DNA from: Edaphobacter sp.
Lineage (GTDB): Bacteria > Acidobacteriota > Terriglobia > Terriglobales > Acidobacteriaceae
DNA: 33,637 nucleotides
Assembly: GCA_025462645.1 (NCBI GenBank)
Contig: JAOAPB010000003.1
Span: 1-33,637 of the forward strand
Direction of reading: 5' to 3'
Positions 17,408-26,269 of this stretch are shown piece after piece. The translations under genes and the position numbers were made by a program. The notes under the pieces are model-generated. The model did no database searches, was not told the origin of the DNA, and saw only the letters and a list, made by a program, of their open reading frames with translations. How positions within the stretch are numbered: position 1 is the first letter of the stretch; each line of letters starts with the position of its first letter.

Positions 17408-17837
17408 TTGTATGCTCCTTTGAACAAGTACTGCGATACGGATAAACCAGCAATTGCATAGTTGGGCAACTTCCAGCTCTGGATGTAAGGCAAGCTTTTT
17501 ACTACGGCGCCACGAGGCGATCTGTCCAATCGAATGAAACTGCAGAATCCCGATCATCATAGGTGATCGCAATTGGGCCGAAGTGTTAACCGCTCTCCCG
17601 ATGACCGATTCGCATCGCTTGAATCGATACTCCATCACCAACATAAAATCAGTTGGTGTAGGATCGCGCGCACGATCGGCTGATGCGGAATACAAATGGA
17701 TGATTTTTTCGCATCGCAAGTCCGACTGAGCGTTATTGCATGCACCGTCGCGGATCACAGATCAGCTTGCTATCCTCAACACTCTCCAACTTGGGCTTGC
17801 GATTCCACAATCTGTCATACTGCCCTACTCTTGAATA
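17408..17837. other. Intergenic region without recognisable gene
   Basis: This 430-base stretch separates the divergent amidohydrolase and VOC genes. It should hold both promoters, but no clear regulator site or coding motif was recognised. Confidence 0.5.
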
Positions 17838-18203
17838 ATGAAAGTAAAACGAATCGTAGCCGATATGGCGACCGACAACCTTGCGGCGGCCATGAGCTTT
17901 TACCAGGATGTACTTGGCCTCAGTTTGCTCATGGACCAGGGGTGGATCGCCACTTATGGCTCGGAAGAAATGATGAACGTTCAGATCAGCTTCGCCTCGC
18001 AAGGAGGTTCAGGCGCCCCTATCCCTGATCTTTCAATTGAGGTGGACGATGTTGATACGGCGTTCAATCGTATGCGAGAGTTTGGATTTCAAATCGAATA
18101 TGGCCCCGTGAATGAGCCGTGGGGCGTTCGGCGCTTTTTCGTGCGCGACCCGTTCGGCAAACTGGTTAATATCCTCATGCATAAACCATTGGGCGACGAG
18201 TAG
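17838..18203 (+). CDS. VOC superfamily (glyoxalase/bleomycin-resistance-like) protein
   Basis: A 121-residue protein with the paired beta-alpha-beta-beta-beta modules of the VOC fold. First module: ADMATDNLAAAMSFYQDVLG; second: DLSIEVDDVDTAFNRMREFG with the closing strand RRFFVRDPFGKLVNILMH. At the usual metal positions the first strand has no His and the last strand has no Glu in the GxxxE position, so it resembles the metal-free binding or resistance proteins rather than glyoxalase I. The ligand is unknown. An MFS pump remnant follows within 25 bases. Confidence 0.85.
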   Translation: MKVKRIVADMATDNLAAAMSFYQDVLGLSLLMDQGWIATYGSEEMMNVQISFASQGGSGAPIPDLSIEVDDVDTAFNRMREFGFQIEYGPVNEPWGVRRFFVRDPFGKLVNILMHKPLGDE

Positions 18204-18224
18204 GTAGAAAAATCTCGCTGATCC

Positions 18225-18590
18225 GGAAGTGGCCTGCTGAACTTGGCACGTAATTTCGGAGCGAGTTGCGGCATCTCCCTTGCGGCCACTCTCCTCGCCA
18301 GGCGGGCACAGTTTCACCAAAACGTACTGGTCGGACACCTCACTCCGAGCGACGAAGTTTATCGAACTCACTCAAACGTGGAGCCGAGCTCTCTTCATCG
18401 TGGTTGGTCATGGGCAGATGCCACCACGGCCTCTCTTGCCCCGATTGGGCGAGAACTCAGTGAAAAGCCATCGTTGCTTTCCTACATGGACGTTTTCTGG
18501 CTGCTCGCGTGTGCATCGTTTCTAGCTGCGCCTACACCACTATTCGTTCGTAAACCCAAAGCCCTGCTGCCGTCGGAGGAAATTCCTTGC
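18225..18590 (+). pseudogene. MFS drug-efflux transporter (DHA2/EmrB type), C-terminal remnant
   Basis: SGLLNLARNFGASCGISLAA, TLLARRAQFHQN and LVGHLTPSD are the hallmark region between helices 11 and 13 of 14-TM DHA2 efflux pumps. SLLSYMDVFWLLACASFLAA is the final membrane helix. The first 350 or so residues are missing and the fragment lacks a start codon with a ribosome site. The open frame runs on to 18689 without further similarity. It sits beside the VOC protein and the TetR-type operator, as drug-resistance genes often do. Confidence 0.8.
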
Positions 18591-18729
18591 AGACTGATTA
18601 ACCCGTCATACGATCTTCGTCCGCACGAAAACCCGCATGGATATTCGACCTTCCTGCAGTGCAAAAGGGGGATCCGAGAGTACACATAGGCCACGGGCAA
18701 ACCAAGCGCACTCCAAAATAGTTTGCTTA

Positions 18730-18766
18730 ATGACCTTTGGTCATATATAAATGACTTTGGGTCATT
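18730..18766. promoter_or_regulatory. Double palindromic operator upstream of SDR
   Basis: ATGACCTTTGGTCAT (18730-18744) is a perfect inverted repeat around TTT. A second box, AATGAC (18750-18755) with GTCATT (18761-18766), follows 21 bases (two helical turns) later. Both lie just upstream of the SDR start at 18806. Two dimers of a TetR protein on one face of the helix is the natural reading; the TetR at 19697 is the nearest candidate. Confidence 0.6.
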
Positions 18767-18805
18767 TCAAGATTTTTCGAAGTATGGATTGACAAGGAGC
18801 ATCAC

Positions 18806-19625
18806 ATGACTAGCTTGAGAAAGTCTGGGCAAATGGTCGCACTCGTGACCGGAGCGAGCAGCGGGATCGGCCTTGAGTTTGCACGCATACTTGCTGAACA
18901 CGGTTATGATCTGGTCCTCGTCGCGAGGAGGAGCGCATCACTTGATACGATTGCCCGCGATCTGAAGATCGAGCATGGGATCAATGTTTCCCTAATACCC
19001 TGTGATCTGGCCGACCCAGCGTCTGCAAAGAATATCCATGCCGAGGTCGCGAGGCGTGGACTCAAGATTGACGTACTCATCAACAACGCCGGTTTCAATA
19101 CCTATGGGCCGTTTGTGACCGTAGGAATCGATACCGAACTAAACATGATTCAAGTCAATCTCACGAGCTTGGTGAGTCTGACGAGACTTTTCTTGCAAGA
19201 CATGGTTCATCGAAAGTCTGGACGGATTCTAAACGTCGCATCGACCGCATCTTTTGGCCCAGCCCCGAATGTGAGCGTCTATGGAGCAACGAAGGCTTTC
19301 GTCTTGAGCTTTTCCGAGTCGCTTTCCGAAGAGGTTAAAGGAACAGGCGTAACGGTCAGCGTTCTTTGCCCTGGGTCGACACACACGGAATTCGGAAGCA
19401 AAGCCGGCATGCTCGGCACAAAAATCTTTAGCGGCAAGCTGGCGAGTGCAAGAGAAGGTCGCTAAGACCGGCTTCGATGCAATGATGCGAGGCCGTATGA
19501 CCACTATTACTGGGTTTGCGAACAAATTTCGGGTTTGGTCCATGCGGCTTGCACCAAGGTCTGTGGTTGTCAAGATTGCAGCTGGTTTGCTCAGTCAGCC
19601 AGATAAGTCAACACGTCCCGTATAG
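18806..19625 (+). pseudogene. SDR family oxidoreductase, C-terminal frameshift
   Basis: The ATG at 18806 has an AAGGAG site. The SDR core is complete: VALVTGASSGIGLEFARILA, LIPCDLADP, VLINNAGFNTYGPF, LNVASTASF and the catalytic YGATKAFVLSFSESL, then LCPGSTHTEFG. After GKLASA a one-base loss leads to a stop at 19465. The other frame continues QEKVAKTGFDAMMRGRMTTI to the normal family end at TAG 19623-19625. The catalytic residues precede the lesion, so a shortened enzyme of 219 residues might still be made. It is preceded by the double operator and followed by a TetR gene on the same strand, which suggests a self-regulated pair. Confidence 0.8.
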
Positions 19626-19696
19626 ATCAAGATTGAAGGACAATAGGAATACGAGCCGTTCATCGGTTAGATTTGCTCGTTCAAGGTGAGCAGGAA

Positions 19697-20389
19697 ATGA
19701 AGCAACGAAAAGTCACAAAAATCCGGACCCGGGCGACAACGGATTTGGCAAAAAAGGAAAGATGCGCAGCAGTGCTATCTTCGGCTGCGCTGCTCTTTGC
19801 TTCCCGTGAATTCGACGACGTATCCATGGTGGAGATCGCAAAGGGCGCCGGTCTCGCCAAAGGGACAGTGTACTTGTATTTCAAAACAAAAGAGGCCTTG
19901 TTTTTGCAGTTGCTGTCCGATGAAATGAGAGCATGGTTTGACGATACCGCCGCGAGGTTGACCGGCCCCGTCTCGGAACCTTCCGAAGTTGTCCGTGTCA
20001 TCACCTCCACTCTTATTGGACGGCCCGTGCTGCCGCGATTGCTGGGGCTCCTCCACCCGATATTGGAACGAAACGTCGATGGCGAAATCCTGTTTGCATT
20101 CAAATCGGGACTACTAGAACTCACAAAGAGGTCAGCTGCCCTTTTTCAAAAAGTACTTAGTCTTCCGGAAGATTCAGGCGTTTCCTTAACCCTCTGGATG
20201 CATGCATTGACGGTAGGACTGGCCCAAATTGCAGCGCCTCCTGCCGCTGTCAAGGGCCTTCTGAAGACGGAACGTTCCCTGGCGACTCTTGAAATTGATT
20301 TTTCTACCGAACTTGAGTCTGCACTTGGGGCCCTCTTTAGTGGTATCGAGGTCTTACAGAAAGCTAAGACGCCTTCTCGCAAAAGGTAG
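19697..20389 (+). CDS. TetR/AcrR family regulator
   Basis: This is a 230-residue repressor when begun at ATG 19697 (an AAGGTGAG site precedes it; an upstream TTG at 19673 is possible). The DNA-binding domain is KKERCAAVLSSAALLFASRE, then DVSMVEIAKGAGLAKGTVYL and YFKTKEALFLQLL. The C-terminal helical domain is of the larger TetR_C type. The N-terminus is unusually basic (KQRKVTKIRTR), possibly a minor-groove arm. It lies just behind the SDR and is the likely reader of the AATGAC/GTCATT boxes upstream of that gene. Confidence 0.88.
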   Translation: MKQRKVTKIRTRATTDLAKKERCAAVLSSAALLFASREFDDVSMVEIAKGAGLAKGTVYLYFKTKEALFLQLLSDEMRAWFDDTAARLTGPVSEPSEVVRVITSTLIGRPVLPRLLGLLHPILERNVDGEILFAFKSGLLELTKRSAALFQKVLSLPEDSGVSLTLWMHALTVGLAQIAAPPAAVKGLLKTERSLATLEIDFSTELESALGALFSGIEVLQKAKTPSRKR

Positions 20390-20448
20390 CCATGGTTCTT
20401 GCTAACGCAAATCGAAAGGACTCATTTTGTCTAGAGTTTCAACGATAA

Positions 20449-21150
20449 GTGGAAGGCTTGTCCCAATATGTCGAATTCGACCAAAGTGGACATCCGAAGC
20501 GCTGCTCTTTGCACTTGATCTACTGCAAGGAAATGATGCAGCCCGAAGAGAGTGACATGTATCGGGGCGGGCGATTATTCGCTGACAGCCTTCCCTCGGC
20601 GCCGGCTGCACGGCTACTAGGTCTGCAATTCCGCGCTGCAATCCCAACTTCCTATCGGGGGCGTGGACTACCGGCAAGGTCTCTCCGTAGAGTGATCGAG
20701 TATATCGAGGCGCATCTGGATAAAGATTTAACACTTGTCGAACTAGCGAGTGTAGCGGGATATAGCATGTCGCACTTCAAGCCACTTTTAAGTGGGCCGC
20801 TTGTCTAACCCGTACACCGCTTCGTACTGGAGCGCCGTGTTGAACGCGCGCGAATGAATTTGCTCGAAGGAAGAAAGAGCATAACGAAGATTGCGATGGA
20901 GACGGGCTTCGCTCATCCGAGCCATATGGCCCGCTGTATGCTTCGCATGCTGGGTGCGAGGCCATCGCAAATCGCGCAAAACACTCAAAATGATGGCGGT
21001 TTTCGAAGCTCGTCGACCTGCCACATTGACCGTCTCATAGAAGATTGGCGCGAACATTTGTGGACTCACGGCCATTCGCGAGGTCCCTTGTGGGCTCAGG
21101 AAAAACAGATATTGCACAAACACGCTGACGGTTTGCTAACTGTCTGGTAA
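20449..21150 (+). pseudogene. AraC family regulator split by an in-frame stop
   Basis: The frame reads PEESDMYRGGRLFADSLPSA, LPARSLRRVIEYIEAHLDKD and LTLVELASVAGYSMSHFKPL, that is, the start of the AraC double helix-turn-helix. A TAA (20806-20808) then interrupts. The same frame continues PVHRFVLERRVERARMNLL, EGRKSITKIAMETGFAHPSH and ARPSQIAQ, which completes the domain. A CAA-to-TAA change would explain the stop. Because the frame is preserved, this is a nonsense mutation and not an indel. Rare readthrough could still give the full DNA-binding domain. Confidence 0.8.
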
Positions 21151-21200
21151 TCCCGATTAGCAGGAGCGAAGCAAACAATTTGATATACGCCACTCGAACG

Positions 21201-22028
21201 CGATATCGTTCAACATGTTCTCGTTCTTCCACCTGCCCCGGCACTCGCTGGCCTGGTTCAGTCGTACTGGTTCATCCAAGATTTGGCAGGAGAGCACGAA
21301 GGGCGGCCCATCCGCACAAGCCCGATCCCCTCGGCTGTTCTGTCCGTGAATCTAGGACGACCCAACGCGACCGAAGACGGGTCTCTCGTCCCACGTACGT
21401 CCATCCTCGGTCTGCAATCGCACGCACGCGCTTGGCGCTCCTGGTCTGAAACCTATTTCGTAATGGCGATGCTGACGGTTCCGGGACTCGTACGATGTTT
21501 CCGCACACCGGCCCTGGCTGCGCCGACGCGCTGCTCGATCTCGGCGCGATAACGGGAGATGCTCCTGCAAGCTTCCTATCGAGTGACATCTCCGCGGCAT
21601 CCGAGCCACAGAGAATCGCGTGCCGCCTGGATCGATGGTTGATCGAACGATTGGTCGGCACGAAACCCGTTTGGGAAAGCGAGCAGATTTCGGTGGCGCA
21701 CAACGTGCTGCGTTCGGGAGGGTCGGTTGAGAGGGCTGCAGCGGCTGGGGAAATGAATCGTCGGCAGCTGCATAGGTTGTTTCATCGACATCTCGGTATC
21801 GGGCCGAAGCAGCTTGCCAATCTGGAACGGCTGCATTCGAGTTTGCGGGGCGTTCAAACAGGGTACGGCGACCCCCTCGCTGGATTTAGCGATCAAGCTC
21901 ACCAGATTAGAAGCTGGCGGCGCCGACTAGGAGTTACGCCTGGCACCTATGCCGGTGAGGTTCGCACTCCGATGGCGACCTACTTCAGTTCGGACAGCAA
22001 CCAGGACGGCCCATCATTCTATCTGTAG
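21201..22028 (+). pseudogene. AraC family regulator (DUF6597-type sensor), frameshifted
   Basis: The N-terminal sensing domain reads LAGLVQSYWFIQDLAGEHEG, RPIRTSPIPSAVLSVNLGRP, LVPRTSILGLQSHARAW and VMAMLTVPGLVR. A one-base loss near 21494 then sends it out of frame. The other frame picks up MFPHTGPGCADALLDLGAIT and the helix-turn-helix ERAAAAGEMNRRQLHRLFHR, with IGPKQLANLERLH and VTPGTYAGEV, to the stop at 22028. No in-frame ATG fits the start, so the 5' end may also be damaged. It is followed by a hairpin and a dienelactone hydrolase on the same strand, which it may once have controlled. Confidence 0.8.
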
Positions 22029-22057
22029 GCGCATGTCCCATTCTTTCAATACGCGGA

Positions 22058-22098
22058 CCTTCCGTCCTTCCATAATCGAATCGGATCTGGACGGAAGG
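22058..22098 (+). promoter_or_regulatory. Inverted repeat overlapping the dienelactone hydrolase ribosome site
   Basis: CCTTCCGTCC (22058-22067) and GGACGGAAGG (22089-22098) form a perfect 10-bp stem with a 21-base loop. The right arm ends a few bases before the ATG at 22107 and takes up purine-rich bases of the ribosome site. It could be an operator, a translation-blocking hairpin, or a terminator for the AraC gene. Confidence 0.5.
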
Positions 22099-22106
22099 AC
22101 GAAGGA

Positions 22107-22853
22107 ATGTCACAAGAGACTACTCATCCGATGTACAAACAAGCCATCGACTACCGGGACGAGGAGTCGCTCTTCGAGGGCTATGCCGTCATCCCGCAAT
22201 CCGGAGCGGCGAAGCGCCCGTGCATTGTGCTCACACACGAATGGAGCGGCCTGAACGCTCCGATGAAGCAGCTCGCGGAACGGTATGCCGGTCTCGGCTA
22301 TATCTGTTTGGCCCTAGATGTCTATGGCAAGGGCGTTCGCGGAGATCCATCGGGCGACAATGCTCACTTAATGAATCCCCTTCTGCTCGACCGTGCACTT
22401 CTCCGTCGCCGGCTTCTGGCAGGCTTCGAAGCAGCCGTCCGGCTTCCTGGCGTTGACGATACCCGACTGGCCGTTGTGGGATATTGCTTTGGCGGGCTTT
22501 GCGCCCTCGACTTGGCTCGCGCCGCTCCCACGAACCTCAAGGCGGCAGTCAGCTTCCACGGCGTACTGCAATCTCCGGAGCTTGGCGAGCAACGTCGGAT
22601 CGAGGCAAGCATCCTCTTGTTGCATGGGTGGGAGGATCCGTTCTCTCCGTCGCCGGACATCCTTGCGATCGCCACCGAACTTACGAAGGCGGGAGCAGAC
22701 TGGCAACTTCATGCTTATGGTCATGCGAGACATGCCTTCACTTTCGAGGGCGCGAACTTCCCTGAGAGAGGCATTGTTTACGATCGTAAGGCAGACGAGC
22801 GCTCGTGGGCAGCCATGCGCGCCCATCTCGCCGTCGCCCTTGGGGAAGAATAG
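22107..22853 (+). CDS. Dienelactone hydrolase family protein
   Basis: A 248-residue alpha/beta-hydrolase of the DLH family. The early motif RPCIVLTHEWSGLN carries Glu45 near the oxyanion hole. The nucleophile elbow is GYCFGG with Cys127. The acid is in LLHGWEDPFSP (about 173) and the His in HARHAFTF (about 208). The Cys nucleophile and adjacent Glu are the DLH signature. These enzymes hydrolyse enol-lactones in aromatic degradation or related esters; the substrate here is unknown. The gene is intact, behind a hairpin and a broken AraC regulator. Confidence 0.88.
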   Translation: MSQETTHPMYKQAIDYRDEESLFEGYAVIPQSGAAKRPCIVLTHEWSGLNAPMKQLAERYAGLGYICLALDVYGKGVRGDPSGDNAHLMNPLLLDRALLRRRLLAGFEAAVRLPGVDDTRLAVVGYCFGGLCALDLARAAPTNLKAAVSFHGVLQSPELGEQRRIEASILLLHGWEDPFSPSPDILAIATELTKAGADWQLHAYGHARHAFTFEGANFPERGIVYDRKADERSWAAMRAHLAVALGEE

Positions 22854-23059
22854 GCCGAGATCAGACATCAAGCGACTGCTCGAAACAGCGTTGCCTCTTT
22901 CTTCTTGGGATGAACGCCCGATGAGGAAAGTCAGAACGCGTGGCTCACGGTCGATCTGGGTTCTAACAGATCGAAGCTATGGCTGAGCATCGGGCTACAT
23001 GACAGTAGCGGCTGGCCTACAAGAAGTTGAACCGATCGACCGAAGGCAAAGGAATACCG

Positions 23060-23990
23060 ATGAAGTGGCAATCGAAAATCATCCATCCCAAGCGGAACGT
23101 ATCCCAAAAGTTTGAGTCTCTTGCATTCCCGACATATCGAGGATCGACCGTTGTCTTCGCCTCCCATGAAGTTGTTCGCGATGGGTGGCGAGATAATGTT
23201 ACCGACTACTCTTATGGGGCATATGGAACACCCACGGCATTGGAGCTCGGAGCACGAATTGCGGAATTGGAAGGAGCCAAGCACAGTTTTATCGTTCCAA
23301 GCGGCCAGGCGTCGATCGCGCTCATTTATCTCTCTTTATGTTCTGCCGGGAATCACGTTCTCGTTCCTTCAACCGCTTACGGCCCAAATGTAGAGTTCGG
23401 TACTCGCTTGCTTCAGCAATATCAGGTAGAGGTCGAGCTTTACGATCCGCTTATAGGCGGGGAGATCCAAGACCGAATGCGGCCCGAGACCGCGCTTGTC
23501 TGGTGTGAGAGCCCAAGCTCGATCACCATGGAGGTGCAAGATGTTCCAGCAATCGTCGAGGCAGCTCATCAGAAGAACGTTCCAGTCGCGCTCGACAATA
23601 CCTACGCTGCTGGAGTGTTGTTCGACGCGTTCGCGCATGGTGTTGATGTGAGCATGCAGGCATTGACGAAGTATGCCGCCGGACACAGCGACGTCTTGGG
23701 TGCGGGATTTCGAGGGTGCTTCAAGCGGCTTTTCGGTTGTATTCGCAGAGCACATCCGGCCCGAAGCGGTCATCGCGTTTGTCAATGCCCTCCAAATATT
23801 CAAGATCGGTTGGAGTTGGGGCGGCGTAACAAGCTCAGTCATGGCCTATCCACATCTGGAACGTCTAGGTAGTCGACGCGGTCGCCTTGTTCGTCTCCAT
23901 ATTGGATTGGAAGACGGAGAAGATTTGATTGGGGACCTTACAAAGGCGTTGGAAGTGACGGAGACATCACCGGCGTCGTCCCATGGATAA
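23060..23990 (+). pseudogene. Cystathionine beta-lyase-like PLP enzyme, internal deletion
   Basis: The ATG at 23060 has an AAAGGAAT site. The Cys/Met-metabolism fold type I sequence is clear: FESLAFPTYRGSTVVF, YSYGAYGTPTALEL, FIVPSGQASIALIYL, YGPNVEFGTRLL, VWCESPSSITMEVQDVPAI, VALDNTYAAGVLFDAF (Asp for the pyridine nitrogen) and the Schiff-base Lys in QALTKYAAGHSDVLG. Immediately after, about 75 residues of the normal protein are missing. The frame switches to RDFEGASSGFSVVFAEH and ALQIFKIGWSWGGVTSSVMA, ending at 23990. A deletion that changes frame explains this and rules out a simple sequencing error. The second substrate domain is incomplete, so it is inactive. Confidence 0.85.
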
Positions 23991-24035
23991 ACCTAACGAA
24001 GAACAGATAGGATCCGACCATTGTTCGAAGTCTAT

Positions 24036-24716
24036 TCATGGAGCTCTCTCCAACCTGTGCCGTCTCTTGGAGTCTGCTTGGGTGGCTTTGGCTTTCGTGA
24101 GCAAATGCTCGACCAGGACATCGCCAAGCCAATCTTCGTACCTTTGAGGCGACCAGCCGCGGCTCACGACGAGCATGCGGTAGACATCCCGACTGGTGAG
24201 TGTCCACAGAATGTCGTGCACCATGGCCCGATCAAGATCTGGTTTGAGCGCTCCCGACTTCGCCACAAAATCGATCATGCGCGTTTGCCGTGTGAAGCGC
24301 ATTTGCTCGCGCTCCTGAATTAACTCTGCCAGTTCAGGAGCCAAAACCGCCGCCCCTTGGACCAAGTCGATCGTTTTGGCTTGTGCCTCATATATGTGCC
24401 TGGCAATACGCGCGGCAAATCGAAGGCGCTCTGGTGGATTATCGTGCTCCAAGGCTTCGCGAGTCAACGTTTGGTAGTCCGAATCGAATGCGTTCTTATC
24501 CAACAACTCCGCGAGGATTCCAGCCTTGGACCGAAAGACGGCATAAACAGTTTGAGACGATACCTCGGCTCTATTCGCAATGGCATCGATGGTCATCGCC
24601 TCGTAACCCACTCCGGCTAATAGCTCCTCCGTAGCAGTCACGATCCTCAGGCGAGTGTCCTGAGCCTGTCTCTGGCGCGTGCCTCCGCTGTAGATGCGCT
24701 TTTTATTTGTAGCCAT
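24036..24716 (-). CDS. TetR/AcrR family regulator
   Basis: A 226-residue regulator. The HTH is QAQDTRLRIVTATEELLAGV, YEAMTIDAIANRAEVSSQTV and YAVFRSKAGILAELL. The ligand-binding half contains several aromatic and hydrophobic helices and a basic tail (DSKRRHRLERAP). It is divergent from the NAD(P)-binding gene at 24791, with 74 bases between the two starts and three copies of an ATGC motif at a 19-base period, so it likely controls that gene and itself. Confidence 0.9.
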   Translation of the reverse strand: MATNKKRIYSGGTRQRQAQDTRLRIVTATEELLAGVGYEAMTIDAIANRAEVSSQTVYAVFRSKAGILAELLDKNAFDSDYQTLTREALEHDNPPERLRFAARIARHIYEAQAKTIDLVQGAAVLAPELAELIQEREQMRFTRQTRMIDFVAKSGALKPDLDRAMVHDILWTLTSRDVYRMLVVSRGWSPQRYEDWLGDVLVEHLLTKAKATQADSKRRHRLERAP

Positions 24717-24726
24717 ACCAGTAGTG

Positions 24727-24769
24727 TATGCATTTCTTAATATAGTATGCTCTATTCAATTAGGCATGC
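24727..24769. promoter_or_regulatory. Three ATGC-core repeats at 19-bp period in divergent promoter
   Basis: TATGC occurs at 24727 and 24746, and CATGC at 24765, each with T-rich right flanks, in the AT-rich region between TetR and the NAD(P)-binding gene. An ATAG/CTAT inverted repeat (24742-24745 and 24752-24755) is centred on the middle copy. This is a candidate operator. Confidence 0.4.
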
Positions 24770-24790
24770 TTTATTGAGAGGACAATTGTA

Positions 24791-25402
24791 ATGAGATTAT
24801 TCCTACTTGGCGCGACGGGCAAAGCCGGACGCGCAATCCTCAGCGAAGCCTTGGAACGCGGACATTCTGTCACTCCGTATGTCCGCGCGCCGAACAAGAT
24901 TTCCCGAGATCATCCATATCTCACCATCGTTCAAGGGAACGCGCTCGATTATGACTGTCTGGCAAAGTACATGGCCGGCCACGATGCCGTAGTGTCTTCT
25001 CTCGACGCACAAACACTCAAGCGCTCGCCGCTACAAAAGCAGCTTAGCGAATCGGTTAGACGGGGTATGGAGATGAGCGGAGTGGTCCGCCTTCTGATCC
25101 TCTCGGTCGCGTTTCTCTTCGAGAATGCTGGTCTCGCCACCTTTGTACTTGGAAGGACAATCTTTCGGCATGTGCGGCAAGGCTCGGGCGAATTGGAACG
25201 GGTCATTCAAGAATCAAGCCTCAATTGGACGATCGTTCGGCTGCCACGCCTTCTCGACAGTTTGTCGCCCAAACTCTATCGGACTGCCGTTCGTCAGGCA
25301 CCGCCAGCTATCACAATTTCCAGCGGAGCCTTGGCTTGTTTCTTGATGGATGAAGTTCACGAAGGAAAGTTCGTTCGAAGAGTCGTTGGGGGTTCAGGTT
25401 AG
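24791..25402 (+). CDS. NAD(P)-binding (atypical SDR/NmrA-like) protein
   Basis: A 203-residue Rossmann protein. The nucleotide loop is FLLGATGKAGRAILSEAL at the N-terminus, then VTPYVRAPNKIS (phosphate-binding Arg), IVQGNALD, HDAVVSSLDAQ, the LILSVAFLF strand and NWTIVRLPRLLDS. These are the marks of the atypical SDR-a5/NmrA group, many of which reduce flavins or sense NADPH. The classic YxxxK is not present. AGAGGA lies 9 bases upstream of ATG 24791. The intact gene is probably inducible through the divergent TetR. Confidence 0.85.
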   Translation: MRLFLLGATGKAGRAILSEALERGHSVTPYVRAPNKISRDHPYLTIVQGNALDYDCLAKYMAGHDAVVSSLDAQTLKRSPLQKQLSESVRRGMEMSGVVRLLILSVAFLFENAGLATFVLGRTIFRHVRQGSGELERVIQESSLNWTIVRLPRLLDSLSPKLYRTAVRQAPPAITISSGALACFLMDEVHEGKFVRRVVGGSG

Positions 25403-25481
25403 CGGGTTTGGCTTCCAGACGCGCACACGATTTACACGCTAATACAGGCATTCAAGCGGCAATGTTGAAAGGCTGAACCAT

Positions 25482-26267
25482 ATGTCGACCGTCTATTTGC
25501 TTATCGTCCTGCTGGGAATGATGAGCGCCGTCATCTATGCAGCTTTCCGGCGAAAGCCGCGCAACCGCCCGACGCGTTTCCCGGGACGTATTCCCGGAAG
25601 ACGTGTCACGGTCTGCGCGGGTGACAGCCTGACGGCTGCAACTCTCAGCGCGGACTTTATCTTCGGCCTGGAAAAGCGATTTCCTAACCGTCAATTCGTT
25701 AATGCTGGTATCAACGGAGACACTTCGAAAGGACTACTCAAGCGCGCAGAGGAGATTCTGGCTTGTGAACCGGACGAAGTGACGATCCTGATCGGAACGA
25801 ACGAGGTGAGGGTCTCAGAAGACGCAACACCCTACATCCAAAATGTCGATGCTTTTCTTTCAAAGCTCGGCACCTGCCAAGTTGCGCTCCTTTCCATACC
25901 ACCACTCGGAGAAAACCCAAGAAGTGATATGAACCGGAGGGTGTCCCGATGGAATGCAGCTCTGCGATCTCTCGCGGAAAAGCATTCTGTGACGTATCTT
26001 CCGGCGTTTGAAGAGATTTCAGAGCTATTGGACGGCCCAGAGGAATCTTTCAAATTTAGTATCGGTCTGCTCCTCAGTTCCGCTCTTCGCCGCTATCTGT
26101 TGCGCCAGAAGTTCGACGACATTGCGCGTGCTCATGGATACACAATGTTAAACGATGGAATTCATCTGAGTGACCGAGCCGGCGCGGTCGTCGCCAACCT
26201 GGTAAGCGAATGGCTGAGGGAACTTCCGCTTGAACCTTCTGCAACAAACAACCACCCAGGAAATTAG
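25482..26267 (+). CDS. Membrane-anchored SGNH/GDSL hydrolase
   Basis: Residues 2-22 form one membrane helix (TVYLLIVLLGMMSAVIYAAF) followed by basic residues. The SGNH blocks follow: block I VTVCAGDSLTAATLS (nucleophile Ser), block II NAGINGDTSKGLL (Gly), block III ILIGTNEVRV (Asn) and block V GIHLSDRAG with the His. In block V the usual DxxH is written IHLSD, so the acid residue is less certain. The 261-residue protein is probably an esterase facing the periplasm or cytoplasm; topology is not certain. It ends 2 bases before the isopropylmalate-synthase-like gene, so the two are surely co-transcribed. Confidence 0.85.
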   Translation: MSTVYLLIVLLGMMSAVIYAAFRRKPRNRPTRFPGRIPGRRVTVCAGDSLTAATLSADFIFGLEKRFPNRQFVNAGINGDTSKGLLKRAEEILACEPDEVTILIGTNEVRVSEDATPYIQNVDAFLSKLGTCQVALLSIPPLGENPRSDMNRRVSRWNAALRSLAEKHSVTYLPAFEEISELLDGPEESFKFSIGLLLSSALRRYLLRQKFDDIARAHGYTMLNDGIHLSDRAGAVVANLVSEWLRELPLEPSATNNHPGN

Positions 26268-26269
26268 AC

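Noticed and set aside
17408..17758. N-terminal extension of the amidohydrolase to 17758
   Set aside because: The extra 117 residues match nothing, and a ribosome site plus Tat signal fix the start at 17407.
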